Below are positions 1-8,100 of a stretch of 11,005 nt of DNA, in pieces (the stretch's first letter is position 1; each line of letters opens with the position of its first letter). Under the pieces are notes generated by a model that saw nothing but the letters and a program-made list of their open reading frames with translations, had not been told where the DNA came from and did no database searches. A program made the translations under genes and the position numbers. The stretch covers positions 1 through 11,005 of the forward strand of contig CACWJV010000047.1 of assembly GCA_902761265.1 (NCBI GenBank), in the 5' to 3' direction. The DNA is from Oscillospiraceae bacterium (GTDB taxonomy: Bacteria > Bacillota > Clostridia > Oscillospirales > Acutalibacteraceae).

Positions 1-17
1 GAATTAAAGGTGAATCT

Positions 18-2111
18 ATGTCTGATTTAATTATCGTTGAGTCGCCATCCAAGGCGAAAACACTCAAAAACTATCTTGGCAAAGGTTATGACGTCATCGC
101 TTCCAAGGGTCATGTCCGCGATCTGCCGGCGGCCCGTTTGAGCGTGGATATCCAGCACGACTTTGCCCCGAAATACGCCGTTGTCAAAGGCAAGGAAAAG
201 CTCGTAAAAGAGCTGCAGGAAGCGGTCAAAAAGAGCGACAAGGTCTATCTTGCAACCGACCCGGACCGCGAGGGTGAGGCGATTTCGTGGCATCTTGCGT
301 CGCTGCTGGGTCTCGATTTGTCGGAAGAAAACCGTGTGACGTTTAACGAGATCACAAAAACCGGCGTCAAAAACGGTATGGCAGCACCGCGCAAGGTCGA
401 TCTCGATCTGGTCAACGCGCAGCAGGCGCGCCGCATTCTCGACCGTCTGGTGGGCTATAAACTTTCGCCGTTTGTCTCTCAAAAAATCCGCCGGGGTCTT
501 TCCGCCGGCCGGGTGCAAAGTGTAGCTGTGCGCATGATCTGCGACCGCGAGGAGGAGATCCGCGCGTTCGTGCCGCAGGAATACTGGACGATCGAAGGCA
601 AGTTTCTCGATGGACGCCGTGTGATCAACGCAACGCTGCACGAGGACGAAACCGGCAAGCTCGAGATCCGCAACGAGCAGCAGGCCGATGCATTGCTGCA
701 GCGCATGGAAGCCTATACCTTTTCCGTCAGCGCACTCAAAAAAGGTACGCGCAAGATCAATCCCTTGCCGCCGTTTATCACATCGACCATGCAGCAGGAG
801 GCTGCCAAAAAGCTCGGCTTCCGCACGGAACGCACGATGCAGATCGCGCAGCAGCTCTATGAAGGCATCGATCTCGGCGATCGCGGCGCTGTCGGTCTTA
901 TCACCTACATGCGTACCGACTCCATGCGCGTGTCGGACGAAGCGAGCAACGCCGCCGCGGCGCTCATCACCGCCGTGTACGGCAAACAGTATGTGCCGGA
1001 AAAACCGAACGTCTATAAATCCCGTGCCAATGCCCAGGACGGTCACGAAGCCATCCGTCCGTCCGATGTGAATCTCACGCCGGAATCGGTGAAAAGCTTT
1101 TTGACAATTGAACAATTCAAACTCTACGATCTTATCTGGAAACGTTTTATCGCGTCGCAGATGGCCGCCGGTGTACAAAGCACTGTGAAACTGGATATCC
1201 GCGGCAATGCAGAAGGCGACCAGGCACATTTCGTGATCTTCCGCGCCAACGGCCATTCGATGAAATTTGACGGCTGCACGCGCGTCTATGATCTCGGCGA
1301 AGGCAAGGACGCATTGCTGCCGGCCGAGCTTAAGCAGGGGGATCCGCTGAAAACGCGCGACATCAGTAAATCGCAGCATTTCACCCAGCCGCCGGCGCGC
1401 TACAGCGAACAGTCGTTGATCAAGGCGCTCGAGGAAAACGGCGTGGGCCGTCCGAGTACCTATGCAACGATTATTTCCACCATCGTCAAACGCGAGTATG
1501 TTCAGCGTAAAAACAAGCAGCTTGTGCCGACCGAACTCGGCGAAGCAATTTCAAAACTGCTGAAAGAGACGTTTCCGAAAATTGTCAACACCAAATTCAC
1601 CGCGCAGATGGAAACCGGTCTTGACCGTGTCGGCGACGGCGAAGAGGACTATGTGGCGTTGCTGCACAGCTTCTATGACGATTTTGAAAAGACGCTCAAA
1701 AAAGTCAAGGACGACATGAAGGACGTCAAGATCCAGCTTCAGGAGGATCAGACCGACATCCCGTGCGAAAAGTGCGGGCGCATGATGGTCGTCAAGGTCG
1801 GCCGCTTCGGCAAATTCCTTGCCTGCCCGGGCTATCCCGCATGCAAGAACACAAAGCCCTATGTGGTCGATACGGCGGCCCGCTGCCCGAAATGCGGAGG
1901 CAAGGTCGTGGAAAAAAAGAGCAAGCGCGGCTACACCTTCTTCGGCTGCGAAAAATGGCCGGAATGCGATTTTGTCACATGGGACAAGCCGACCAAAGAA
2001 ACCTGCCCCAACTGCGGCAGCGCCCTGTTTAAGGGCAAGGGCGGCATGCTCTCCTGTCTCAAAGAAGGCTGCGGCTATTCGCGCAGGGACAAAAAGAAAA
2101 AAGAAGACTGA
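18..2111 (+). CDS. topA: DNA topoisomerase I (type IA)
   Basis: Type IA topoisomerase that relaxes negative supercoils by cutting and passing one DNA strand; it acts on the nucleoid behind RNA polymerase. The 697-residue protein is about the length of Bacillus TopA. The N-terminal TOPRIM domain starts with IVESPSKAKT (E8) and carries the metal-binding acidic triad D81, D83, E85 in DPDREGE. The catalytic tyrosine is Y297 in LITYMRTDS, with R299 beside it. The C-terminus holds three C4 zinc fingers: C583/C586/C603/C609, C623/C626/C644/C650 and C663/C666/C680/C685, followed by a lysine-rich end. The ATG at 18 has AAAGGTGA (6-13) before it. A TAA at 5-7 could end an upstream gene (dprA in many relatives), but only 17 bases are visible. 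trmFO follows after 14 bases. A possible frameshift signal lies in finger two (see 1896-1950). Family assignment is certain; the frameshift is speculative. Confidence 0.98.
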   Translation: MSDLIIVESPSKAKTLKNYLGKGYDVIASKGHVRDLPAARLSVDIQHDFAPKYAVVKGKEKLVKELQEAVKKSDKVYLATDPDREGEAISWHLASLLGLDLSEENRVTFNEITKTGVKNGMAAPRKVDLDLVNAQQARRILDRLVGYKLSPFVSQKIRRGLSAGRVQSVAVRMICDREEEIRAFVPQEYWTIEGKFLDGRRVINATLHEDETGKLEIRNEQQADALLQRMEAYTFSVSALKKGTRKINPLPPFITSTMQQEAAKKLGFRTERTMQIAQQLYEGIDLGDRGAVGLITYMRTDSMRVSDEASNAAAALITAVYGKQYVPEKPNVYKSRANAQDGHEAIRPSDVNLTPESVKSFLTIEQFKLYDLIWKRFIASQMAAGVQSTVKLDIRGNAEGDQAHFVIFRANGHSMKFDGCTRVYDLGEGKDALLPAELKQGDPLKTRDISKSQHFTQPPARYSEQSLIKALEENGVGRPSTYATIISTIVKREYVQRKNKQLVPTELGEAISKLLKETFPKIVNTKFTAQMETGLDRVGDGEEDYVALLHSFYDDFEKTLKKVKDDMKDVKIQLQEDQTDIPCEKCGRMMVVKVGRFGKFLACPGYPACKNTKPYVVDTAARCPKCGGKVVEKKSKRGYTFFGCEKWPECDFVTWDKPTKETCPNCGSALFKGKGGMLSCLKEGCGYSRRDKKKKED
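1896..1950 (+). promoter_or_regulatory. possible -1 ribosomal frameshift signal inside topA
   Basis: Three elements sit in the order known from the dnaX frameshift site. GGAGG is at 1896-1900. The in-phase heptamer A AAA AAG is at 1913-1919 (codons GAA AAA AAG, residues 632-634), inside a run of seven A. A weak stem pairs CGCGGC (1926-1931) with GCTGCG (1945-1950), with one G-U pair, beginning six bases after the heptamer. A -1 shift would continue for 37 codons to TAA at 2030-2032, giving a protein of about 671 residues that loses zinc fingers two and three and gains an arginine-rich tail. Reading by eye, I saw no other in-phase A AAA AAG in the window. The stem is weak and the region is lysine-rich, so chance is a real alternative. 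Confidence 0.25.
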
Positions 2112-2112
2112 A

Positions 2113-2119
2113 AAGGAGG
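2113..2119 (+). promoter_or_regulatory. Shine-Dalgarno site of trmFO
   Basis: AAGGAGG lies two bases after the topA stop (2109-2111) and six bases before the ATG at 2126. It is a near-perfect ribosome binding site and fixes the trmFO start. Confidence 0.85.
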
Positions 2120-2125
2120 ACAGAC

Positions 2126-3445
2126 ATGAACGAGCAGATCATCGTGATCGGCGGCGGCCTGGCCGGTGTGGAAGCCGCATGGACGGCGGCAAACCTCGGC
2201 GCAAATGTGACGCTGTTTGAAATGAAGGGCGAACGCTTTTCGCCGGCACATCACTCAACCGATCTTGCCGAGCTTGTCTGTTCCAATTCTTTAAAGGCCA
2301 AACGACTCGCGTCTGCGGCCGGGCTTATGAAAGCGGAGATGCGCCGCATGGGCTCGTTGTGTGTGCGCTGCGCAGAACAGTGCGAAGTTCCTGCCGGCGG
2401 GGCGCTGGCTGTGGATCGAGACGCATTTTCTCGACTGGTCACCGAACAAATCACAGCCCATCCCAATATCACCCTTGTGCGCAAGGAAGTCTCTGAAATC
2501 CCCGCCGAACCGTGCATCATTGCTGCCGGGCCGCTTGCGAGCGACGCGATCAGCGAAAAGATCAGTGAACTGTGCGGCAACGGATTGTCGTTTTTCGACG
2601 CGGCTGCGCCGATTGTGACCAAAGAGAGTCTCGACCCCGATCATTATTTTACCGCGTCGCGCTATGACCGCGGCGGTGAGGACGATTACCTCAACTGTCC
2701 GATGAACAAGGAGGAATACGAGGCGTTTTATGAAGCGCTCATTTCCGCCGAATCCGCGCCGCTGCACAGCTTCGACCGCCGCAAGGATGTCTATGAAGGC
2801 TGCATGCCGATTGAAGTGATGGCGACCCGCGGCAAAGACACCATCCGCTACGGGCCGCTCAAGCCCGTGGGTTTGCGCGATCCCAAAACCGGCCACCGGC
2901 CGTGGGCTGTGCTGCAGTTGCGGCGTGAAACCAAAGAGGGGGACCTGCTCAACCTCGTCGGCTTTCAAACCAATCTCAAATTCAGCGAGCAAAAGCGGGT
3001 GTTCTCCATGATCCCGGCGCTCAAAAACGCCGAATTCATGCGCTACGGCGTGATGCACCGCAACACGTTTCTCGACGCACCGCGTCATCTTCTTGCGGAT
3101 TACAGCCTGAAAACAAGGTCGGATCTCTTCTTTGCCGGCCAGATCACCGGTGTGGAGGGCTATATGGAATCGGCGCAAAGCGGCATCCTTGCCGGCGCCA
3201 ATCTTGTGCGCCGTTTGCGCGGACAGGAAACGCTGGTTTTGCCGCAAACGACCATCATGGGCGCTTTGGCGCACTATATCAGCGACGAGAGCGTCAAGGA
3301 CTTTCAGCCCATGGGCGCGAATTTCGGCGTGCTGCCGCCGATCGAACCGCATATCCGCGACAAAAAGGCACGTTATGAAGCGCTCTCACAGCGCAGCTTA
3401 CAAGATCTTGCAACCTATCTGGAACAGGAGGGATGGCATGTTTGA
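2126..3445 (+). CDS. trmFO: methylenetetrahydrofolate--tRNA-(uracil-5-)-methyltransferase TrmFO
   Basis: Flavoenzyme that makes 5-methyluridine at position 54 of the tRNA T-loop, using methylenetetrahydrofolate as carbon donor and FAD as reductant; it is the Gram-positive counterpart of SAM-dependent TrmA. At 439 residues it matches the family length of about 435-445. The N-terminal Rossmann motif GGGLAGVEAA (residues 9-18) binds FAD. C52 (in LVCSNSLK) and C226 (in YEGCMPIE) align with the two functional cysteines described for Bacillus TrmFO (C53 and C226). The C-terminal FAD-binding segment contains FFAGQITGVEGYMESAQSG (residues 335-353). The gene follows topA, as in Bacillus, and its last eight bases overlap the start of rnc, suggesting translational coupling. 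It appears intact with no missing key residue. Confidence 0.97.
   Translation: MNEQIIVIGGGLAGVEAAWTAANLGANVTLFEMKGERFSPAHHSTDLAELVCSNSLKAKRLASAAGLMKAEMRRMGSLCVRCAEQCEVPAGGALAVDRDAFSRLVTEQITAHPNITLVRKEVSEIPAEPCIIAAGPLASDAISEKISELCGNGLSFFDAAAPIVTKESLDPDHYFTASRYDRGGEDDYLNCPMNKEEYEAFYEALISAESAPLHSFDRRKDVYEGCMPIEVMATRGKDTIRYGPLKPVGLRDPKTGHRPWAVLQLRRETKEGDLLNLVGFQTNLKFSEQKRVFSMIPALKNAEFMRYGVMHRNTFLDAPRHLLADYSLKTRSDLFFAGQITGVEGYMESAQSGILAGANLVRRLRGQETLVLPQTTIMGALAHYISDESVKDFQPMGANFGVLPPIEPHIRDKKARYEALSQRSLQDLATYLEQEGWHV
3426..3432 (+). promoter_or_regulatory. Shine-Dalgarno site of rnc inside trmFO
   Basis: AGGAGGG lies within the last codons of trmFO, five bases before the ATG at 3438. It selects that ATG as the rnc start although the reading frame is open much further upstream. 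Another ATG at 3433 is in a different frame and is too close to the site to be used. Confidence 0.85.
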
Positions 3446-4115
3446 AGCCTTCCAGCAAACCATCGGATATACATTTCAAAACGAAGCGTATCTCGAGACC
3501 GCGTTCACGCATTCCTCGTTTAAAAACGAACGCGGCCTGCACCGGGACTGCAACGAGCGGCTCGAGTTTTTGGGCGACAGCGTTCTCGGCATGATCTCGG
3601 CAGACTATTTCTACCACAATCTGAGTCATCTGCCTGAAGGGGAGATGACCAAACGCCGTGCAGCATGCGTTTGCGAAAAATCGCTTTTCGGCTTTGCGCA
3701 GGAGATCGATCTTGGCAAATACATACTGCTTGGCAAAGGCGAAGAACGCACCGGCGGACGCAAACGCACGTCGATTCTGGCCGATGCGTTTGAAGCTGTG
3801 ATTGCCGCAATCTATCTCGACGGCGGCATCGACGCGGCACGCAATTTCGTTTTGCCGTTTCTCAAAAAGGCCGCTATGCAGGAGCCGTCGTTCAGCGATT
3901 ATAAAACGGCGCTGCAGGAGATTATCCAAAAGAATCCGGACGAGCATCTGAGCTATGTGCTTGTCGGCGAAAGCGGCCCGGACCATCAAAAGAGCTTTGA
4001 GGTGGAAGTGCATCTCAATTCCAACGTGATCGGTTCCGGCGTCGGCAGAAGCAAAAAAATCGCCGAACAGGCCGCCGCCAGAGCTGCGCTGGAGCTGATG
4101 GGCATCCATACATGA
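3438..4115 (+). CDS. rnc: ribonuclease III
   Basis: Double-strand-specific endoribonuclease that processes rRNA precursors, structured mRNAs and sense/antisense duplexes in the cytoplasm. The 225-residue product is normal for bacterial RNase III. The nuclease domain (about 1-148) contains the signature NERLEFLGDSVL (39-50), giving the acidic residues E40, E43 and D47, and the second acidic pair D116 and E119 in LADAFEA. The double-stranded RNA-binding domain follows (about 153-222), starting at DYKTALQE and ending in the KKIAEQAAARAAL helix. The open frame extends back to 3132, but the ATG at 3438 gives the family N-terminus, has a strong AGGAGGG site, and avoids a long unrelated extension read from trmFO in another frame. 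It overlaps trmFO by 8 bases and the next gene by ATGA. In many Bacillota rnc stands directly before smc and ftsY; here one radical SAM gene lies between. Confidence 0.97.
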   Translation: MFEAFQQTIGYTFQNEAYLETAFTHSSFKNERGLHRDCNERLEFLGDSVLGMISADYFYHNLSHLPEGEMTKRRAACVCEKSLFGFAQEIDLGKYILLGKGEERTGGRKRTSILADAFEAVIAAIYLDGGIDAARNFVLPFLKKAAMQEPSFSDYKTALQEIIQKNPDEHLSYVLVGESGPDHQKSFEVEVHLNSNVIGSGVGRSKKIAEQAAARAALELMGIHT

Positions 4116-5098
4116 AACACGTCAATGTGTCGCTGTTTGTGCCGTTTCTCGGCTGTCCCCACCGCTGTTCGTTTTGCGACCAGAAAGCCATCACAGGCCA
4201 GCAGACGACCGTAACGCCGTCCGATGTGGTACGCGCCGCACAGACAGCCATCGCCTCGGGCGCTGACACCGCCAACGGACAGATCGCTTTTTTCGGCGGC
4301 AGCTTTACGATGCTGCAAGAAGACACCATGTGCAGTCTGCTCCGGGCGGCGCAGCCGTTTATTGAAAACGGAGCGTTCAGCGGCATCCGCATCTCCACGC
4401 GGCCGGACGCAATTGACCCCGCTGTTTTGTCTCTTTTGAAACAGTATCACGTCACATCTATCGAACTCGGCTGCCAAAGCACAGACGATCATGTTTTGAA
4501 ACTTAACGAACGCGGACATACCAAAGCCGATATTGCATCCGCTTGTCAGCTCATCCGTGCGTCCGGTATTGAGCTCGGTGTACAGATGATGACCGGCCTG
4601 CCCGGCGACACCGTCGACGGCGCGATTCAAACAGCGAACGATCTGATCGCTTTCGGCGCACAGACGGCGCGGATCTATCCGACGCTCGTGCTTCGCGGCA
4701 CACGGCTTGCCCGGTGGTGGCAAAGCGGCGAGTATCAGCCGCAAACGCTTGACGAAGCGGTCGATCTTTGCGCAAAGCTGCTGCGGCTGTTTGAAAAATC
4801 TGACGTCCCGGTGATCCGTCTGGGACTGCATGCGCAAAGCGATTTGCAGCAAAATCTGCTGGCCGGGCCGTTTCATCCGGCGTTTCGTGAATTGTGCGAG
4901 GGCAAACGCTATCTTGACGCCATGCACGCGGTACTGAAAAACCGAAAACCCGGCGCATATACGCTTTTTGTCGGCAGCCGGTTTTATTCCAAAGCAGCGG
5001 GACAGCACCGCCGGAACTTAAAAACACTCGAACAAGAGGGTTATCTCATTCACCTGCGCGGCGACGATACGCTCGCGCTCTATGAAATTGAAGGATAA
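4112..5098 (+). CDS. Elp3-like radical SAM protein without acetyltransferase domain
   Basis: Radical S-adenosylmethionine enzyme of unknown substrate. The CxxxCxxC cluster motif is C15, C19, C22 (GCPHRCSFC), which should bind a 4Fe-4S cluster. Further Elp3-type motifs are FFGGSFT (60-66), STRPDAID (95-102), ELGCQS (118-123), NERGHT (132-137), MMTGLPG (159-165), YPTLVLRGT (189-197) and IRLGLHA (235-241). These resemble the catalytic half of Elp3, the tRNA wobble-uridine enzyme. At 328 residues only about 85 remain after the last motif, too few for the GNAT domain of true Elp3, and no acetyl-CoA motif is seen there; this tail contains SKAAGQHRRN (293-302). The ATG overlaps the rnc stop as ATGA with no good Shine-Dalgarno, so translation is probably coupled to rnc. 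Uncharacterised homologues occur in this position in Clostridia. A role in tRNA or rRNA modification is inference from family and neighbours. Confidence 0.88.
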   Translation: MKHVNVSLFVPFLGCPHRCSFCDQKAITGQQTTVTPSDVVRAAQTAIASGADTANGQIAFFGGSFTMLQEDTMCSLLRAAQPFIENGAFSGIRISTRPDAIDPAVLSLLKQYHVTSIELGCQSTDDHVLKLNERGHTKADIASACQLIRASGIELGVQMMTGLPGDTVDGAIQTANDLIAFGAQTARIYPTLVLRGTRLARWWQSGEYQPQTLDEAVDLCAKLLRLFEKSDVPVIRLGLHAQSDLQQNLLAGPFHPAFRELCEGKRYLDAMHAVLKNRKPGAYTLFVGSRFYSKAAGQHRRNLKTLEQEGYLIHLRGDDTLALYEIEG

Positions 5099-5102
5099 GG
5101 AA
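5097..5102 (+). promoter_or_regulatory. Shine-Dalgarno site of smc
   Basis: AAGGAA overlaps the last base pairs of the radical SAM stop codon (TAA 5096-5098) and sits seven bases before the ATG at 5110. It supports this start and reinitiation after the upstream gene. Confidence 0.7.
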
Positions 5103-5109
5103 CAAACGT

Positions 5110-8100
5110 ATGATTCTCAAAGCGATTGAAATGCAGGGCTTCAAGTCCTTCCCTGAAAAGACCGTGCTCAATTTTGACCGCGGGATCACGGCGGTCGTTG
5201 GCCCCAACGGTAGCGGCAAAAGCAATATCTCCGATGCCGTGCGCTGGGTGCTCGGCGAACAGTCGACCAAATCGCTGCGTTCGTCCAAAATGGAAGACGT
5301 GATCTTTGACGGCACCGGTACGCGCAAAGCGCATACCTTCGCGTCCGTCACCTTGCGGCTCGACAATACCGATCGCTCCATGCCTGATGTGGACGACGAC
5401 GAAGTAGCGGTGACACGGCGCTTTTTCCGTTCGGGCGAAAGCGAATATAAAATCAACGGCAAAGCGGTGCGCCTGAAAGACGTCCACGCGCTGTTTATGG
5501 ATACCGGTCTCGGCCGCGACGGCTATTCGCTGGTCAGCCAGGGCAAAATCGCGGACATGATCTCCGGCAAAGGCCGCGAGTGCCGCGATATGCTCGAGGA
5601 GGCGTGCGGCATTTCCGCTTATCGCTACCGCCGCCAGGATTCGCTCAAACGGCTGGCGCAGGCAGAGGAAAATCTGCTGCGTTTGCGCGATATTTTAACG
5701 GAGCTCGAAGAACGGATCGGTCCGCTCAAAACGCAGAGCGAAAAGGCCGAAAAGTTCCTCGTGCTCTCCGAAGAACGCAAGGGGTTGGAAATCGGTCTGT
5801 GGCTGTATGCAATCGAAAAACTCAAAGACGACCTGCGTGCGCAGGAGGACGCGCTTGCCATCGCCGCCCAGCAGTATGAAGACGCCGAAACAACGCTGCA
5901 CGCGCTCGAGCAGCAAAGCGAACAGGCGCTTTTAAAAGCGCAGCAGATCACCGTTACCATCGACGAAATCCGCGCGCATATCACGTCGCTCGAAGAAGAG
6001 GCGGCGCAGCTTGACGCCCAAGGGGCCGTGCTGCAAAACTCTGTACAGCATAACGAGGAAACGATTTCGCGCATTGAACGCGACAAGCAGGCAGCGGGCG
6101 AAAGCCGCGAGCAACTGCAAAAGGAGATCGACGCTGAAAACGCCCTGATCGCGCAGATCAAAAGCATACAGACAGAAAAACAGCAGACGCTCGACAAAGT
6201 GAAAAACGAGCTGTCCGACATCGGCACCTCCGGCGGCAATTTAGACGAAGAAGCCGAAAAAATCAACGCGCGACTGTCTGACCTCGCGCAGCAGGCCGCG
6301 GACGCCAAAGTGGCTGCCTGGTCGGCACAAACCGCCATGCGCGAAATGGAGGAACGCAAAGCCTCCATCACCACAGTCCTTTCGCAGCAAAACGACACGC
6401 TCGCGCAGCTTCAAACGCAAAAGCAGGCCGCCGATCAAGCGCTTGCCGACGCCGACAGGAAGCTGCAGGAAGCCGGCAATGTGGTCTCTGCCTTGCAGAT
6501 GAAAGCCGATCTGCGAACGGAAAAAGCGGATAAACTGAAACTTGAACTCGACGATCTCTCGTTTGATCTGCAGCGTGCGCTCGCGAAGCTGAAGATGCTC
6601 GAGGATCTTGAAAAGAATATGGACGGCTATTCCGGCGCGGTCAAGGCCGTGATTCTGGAAGCCGAAAAAGGGCGGCTGCACGGTATCCACGCTACAGTGG
6701 CAAAGCTGTTGTCGATGGATCCCGCACACGCAGTCGCGATTGAAACGGCGCTCGGCAACGCAGTGCAACACATCGTGTGCGACACACAGTCCGACGCAAA
6801 AGCCGCGATCCGCTATTTGAAACACGGGTCGCTCGGCCGTGCAACGTTCCAGCCCATCGACGCTGTCAAAGCAAAACCGCTGACAGAAACCGGACTGGAC
6901 GATGCGGTCGGCTTCGTCGGCCTTGCACATGCACTCGTGCAGTGCGAATCGCAGTACCGCGAAGTGATCGCGGCGCTGCTTGGGCGGACGGTCGTTGCCG
7001 AAGATCTCGACTGCGCCGTCTCCATCGCCCGGCAGTACGGCTACCGCTTTAAGATTGTCACGCTCGACGGACAGGTCGTCAATCCCGGCGGCTCCATGAC
7101 CGGCGGTTCGCAATCGAAGACCGCAGGCTTTTTAACGCGCAACAGCGAAATCGAACGCTTGCGCGAAAAGAGCGAGGCACTGCAAAAGAAGACCGACGCC
7201 ATCCGCGAATCGCATACGGCTGCGCTGAACGCTGCGCAGCAGACCGCCGACGAGCTGACCGCAGCAAAAGACACGGCGCTGACGCTTTCACAGGAGCAGA
7301 TCCGTCTTGCCGGCGAACAGCGGCTGTTTGACGAACAGGTTGCTTCCGCCGCCGATGCGCTCGAAACGCTGCAAAACGAGCTGTCGTCGTTTGACGAACG
7401 ACTGCAGCAGCTTCAGTCCGACGCGGACAACGCACAAGCAACGACCGGGGCGATCGAATCCGAAGCTGCAACGCTCAGCATGACGCTGCAGACGCTGGAC
7501 GAACAAAAGCAAAACCTGTCTGCAAAGCGCGAAGATCTCGCGTCGCAGCTCTCCAAACTTTCGCTCGAGCTGCACGACGCGCAAAAAGATCTCTCTGTCC
7601 GCACGGATTCGCTCCATCTGCTGCTCTCGCGCCTCGTGTCGCAAGAGGACCGCGACAAGCAGTTGCAGGAGGAGATCGACGAAATCCGTCAAAGAAACGC
7701 CGATTTGCTCGAAACCATCTCCACGCTTGGCGTCACGGCCAAACAGCGCCGGACAGACGCTGAAAACGAAAAGCAGCGCATTGACTTTTTGCGTCAATCG
7801 CGTACCAAAGCCGAAGAGGAAAGCGCCGCACTGCGCGTCAAAGAGCGCGAACAGACCGCCGAACGCGAACGCATCGGCGGCGAAAAGGCAAGGCTTGAAG
7901 CGAAAAAAGAGACGATGCAAAAGGACTACGACGACACCGTCAGTCGTTTGTTCGACGATTACCAGCTCACGCTGCGCGAAGCACAGCAGACCCACGAAAA
8001 AACCGCCGAGCCCGGCCCGGCCCGCCGCAGACTGGGCGAAATCAAAAACAAGATCCGCGCCCTCGGCAACGTCAACGTCGGCGCGATCGACGAATACAAG

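Noticed and set aside
27..1379. 450-codon minus-strand open frame opposite topA
   Set aside because: It lies entirely within topA, has no domain I recognise, and its composition is that of an antisense shadow in a GC-rich gene.
2291..3352. 353-codon minus-strand open frame opposite trmFO
   Set aside because: It is fully covered by trmFO with intact cysteines and FAD motif. The antisense product is rich in histidine and arginine and lacks a recognisable motif.
3132..3437. In-frame N-terminal extension of rnc back to an ATG at 3132
   Set aside because: It would read through trmFO in another frame and add about 100 tryptophan- and arginine-rich residues. The ATG at 3438 has a strong ribosome binding site and gives the normal family N-terminus.
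4048..4062. Seven-A run near the end of rnc as a second frameshift site
   Set aside because: The codons are AGC AAA AAA ATC, so the phase does not fit the X XXY YYZ rule, and no stimulatory element is evident.
4112..4128. GAAACACG stretch at the radical SAM start as a parS (ParB) site, considered because smc is next
   Set aside because: Only part of one half-site resembles parS, and the required inverted partner is missing.
7780..7798. ATTGAC / GTCAAT inverted repeat around a T-run in smc, terminator-like
   Set aside because: The stem is only six pairs and AT-rich, the T-run is in the loop rather than after the stem, and the site lies in the middle of an intact coding region.
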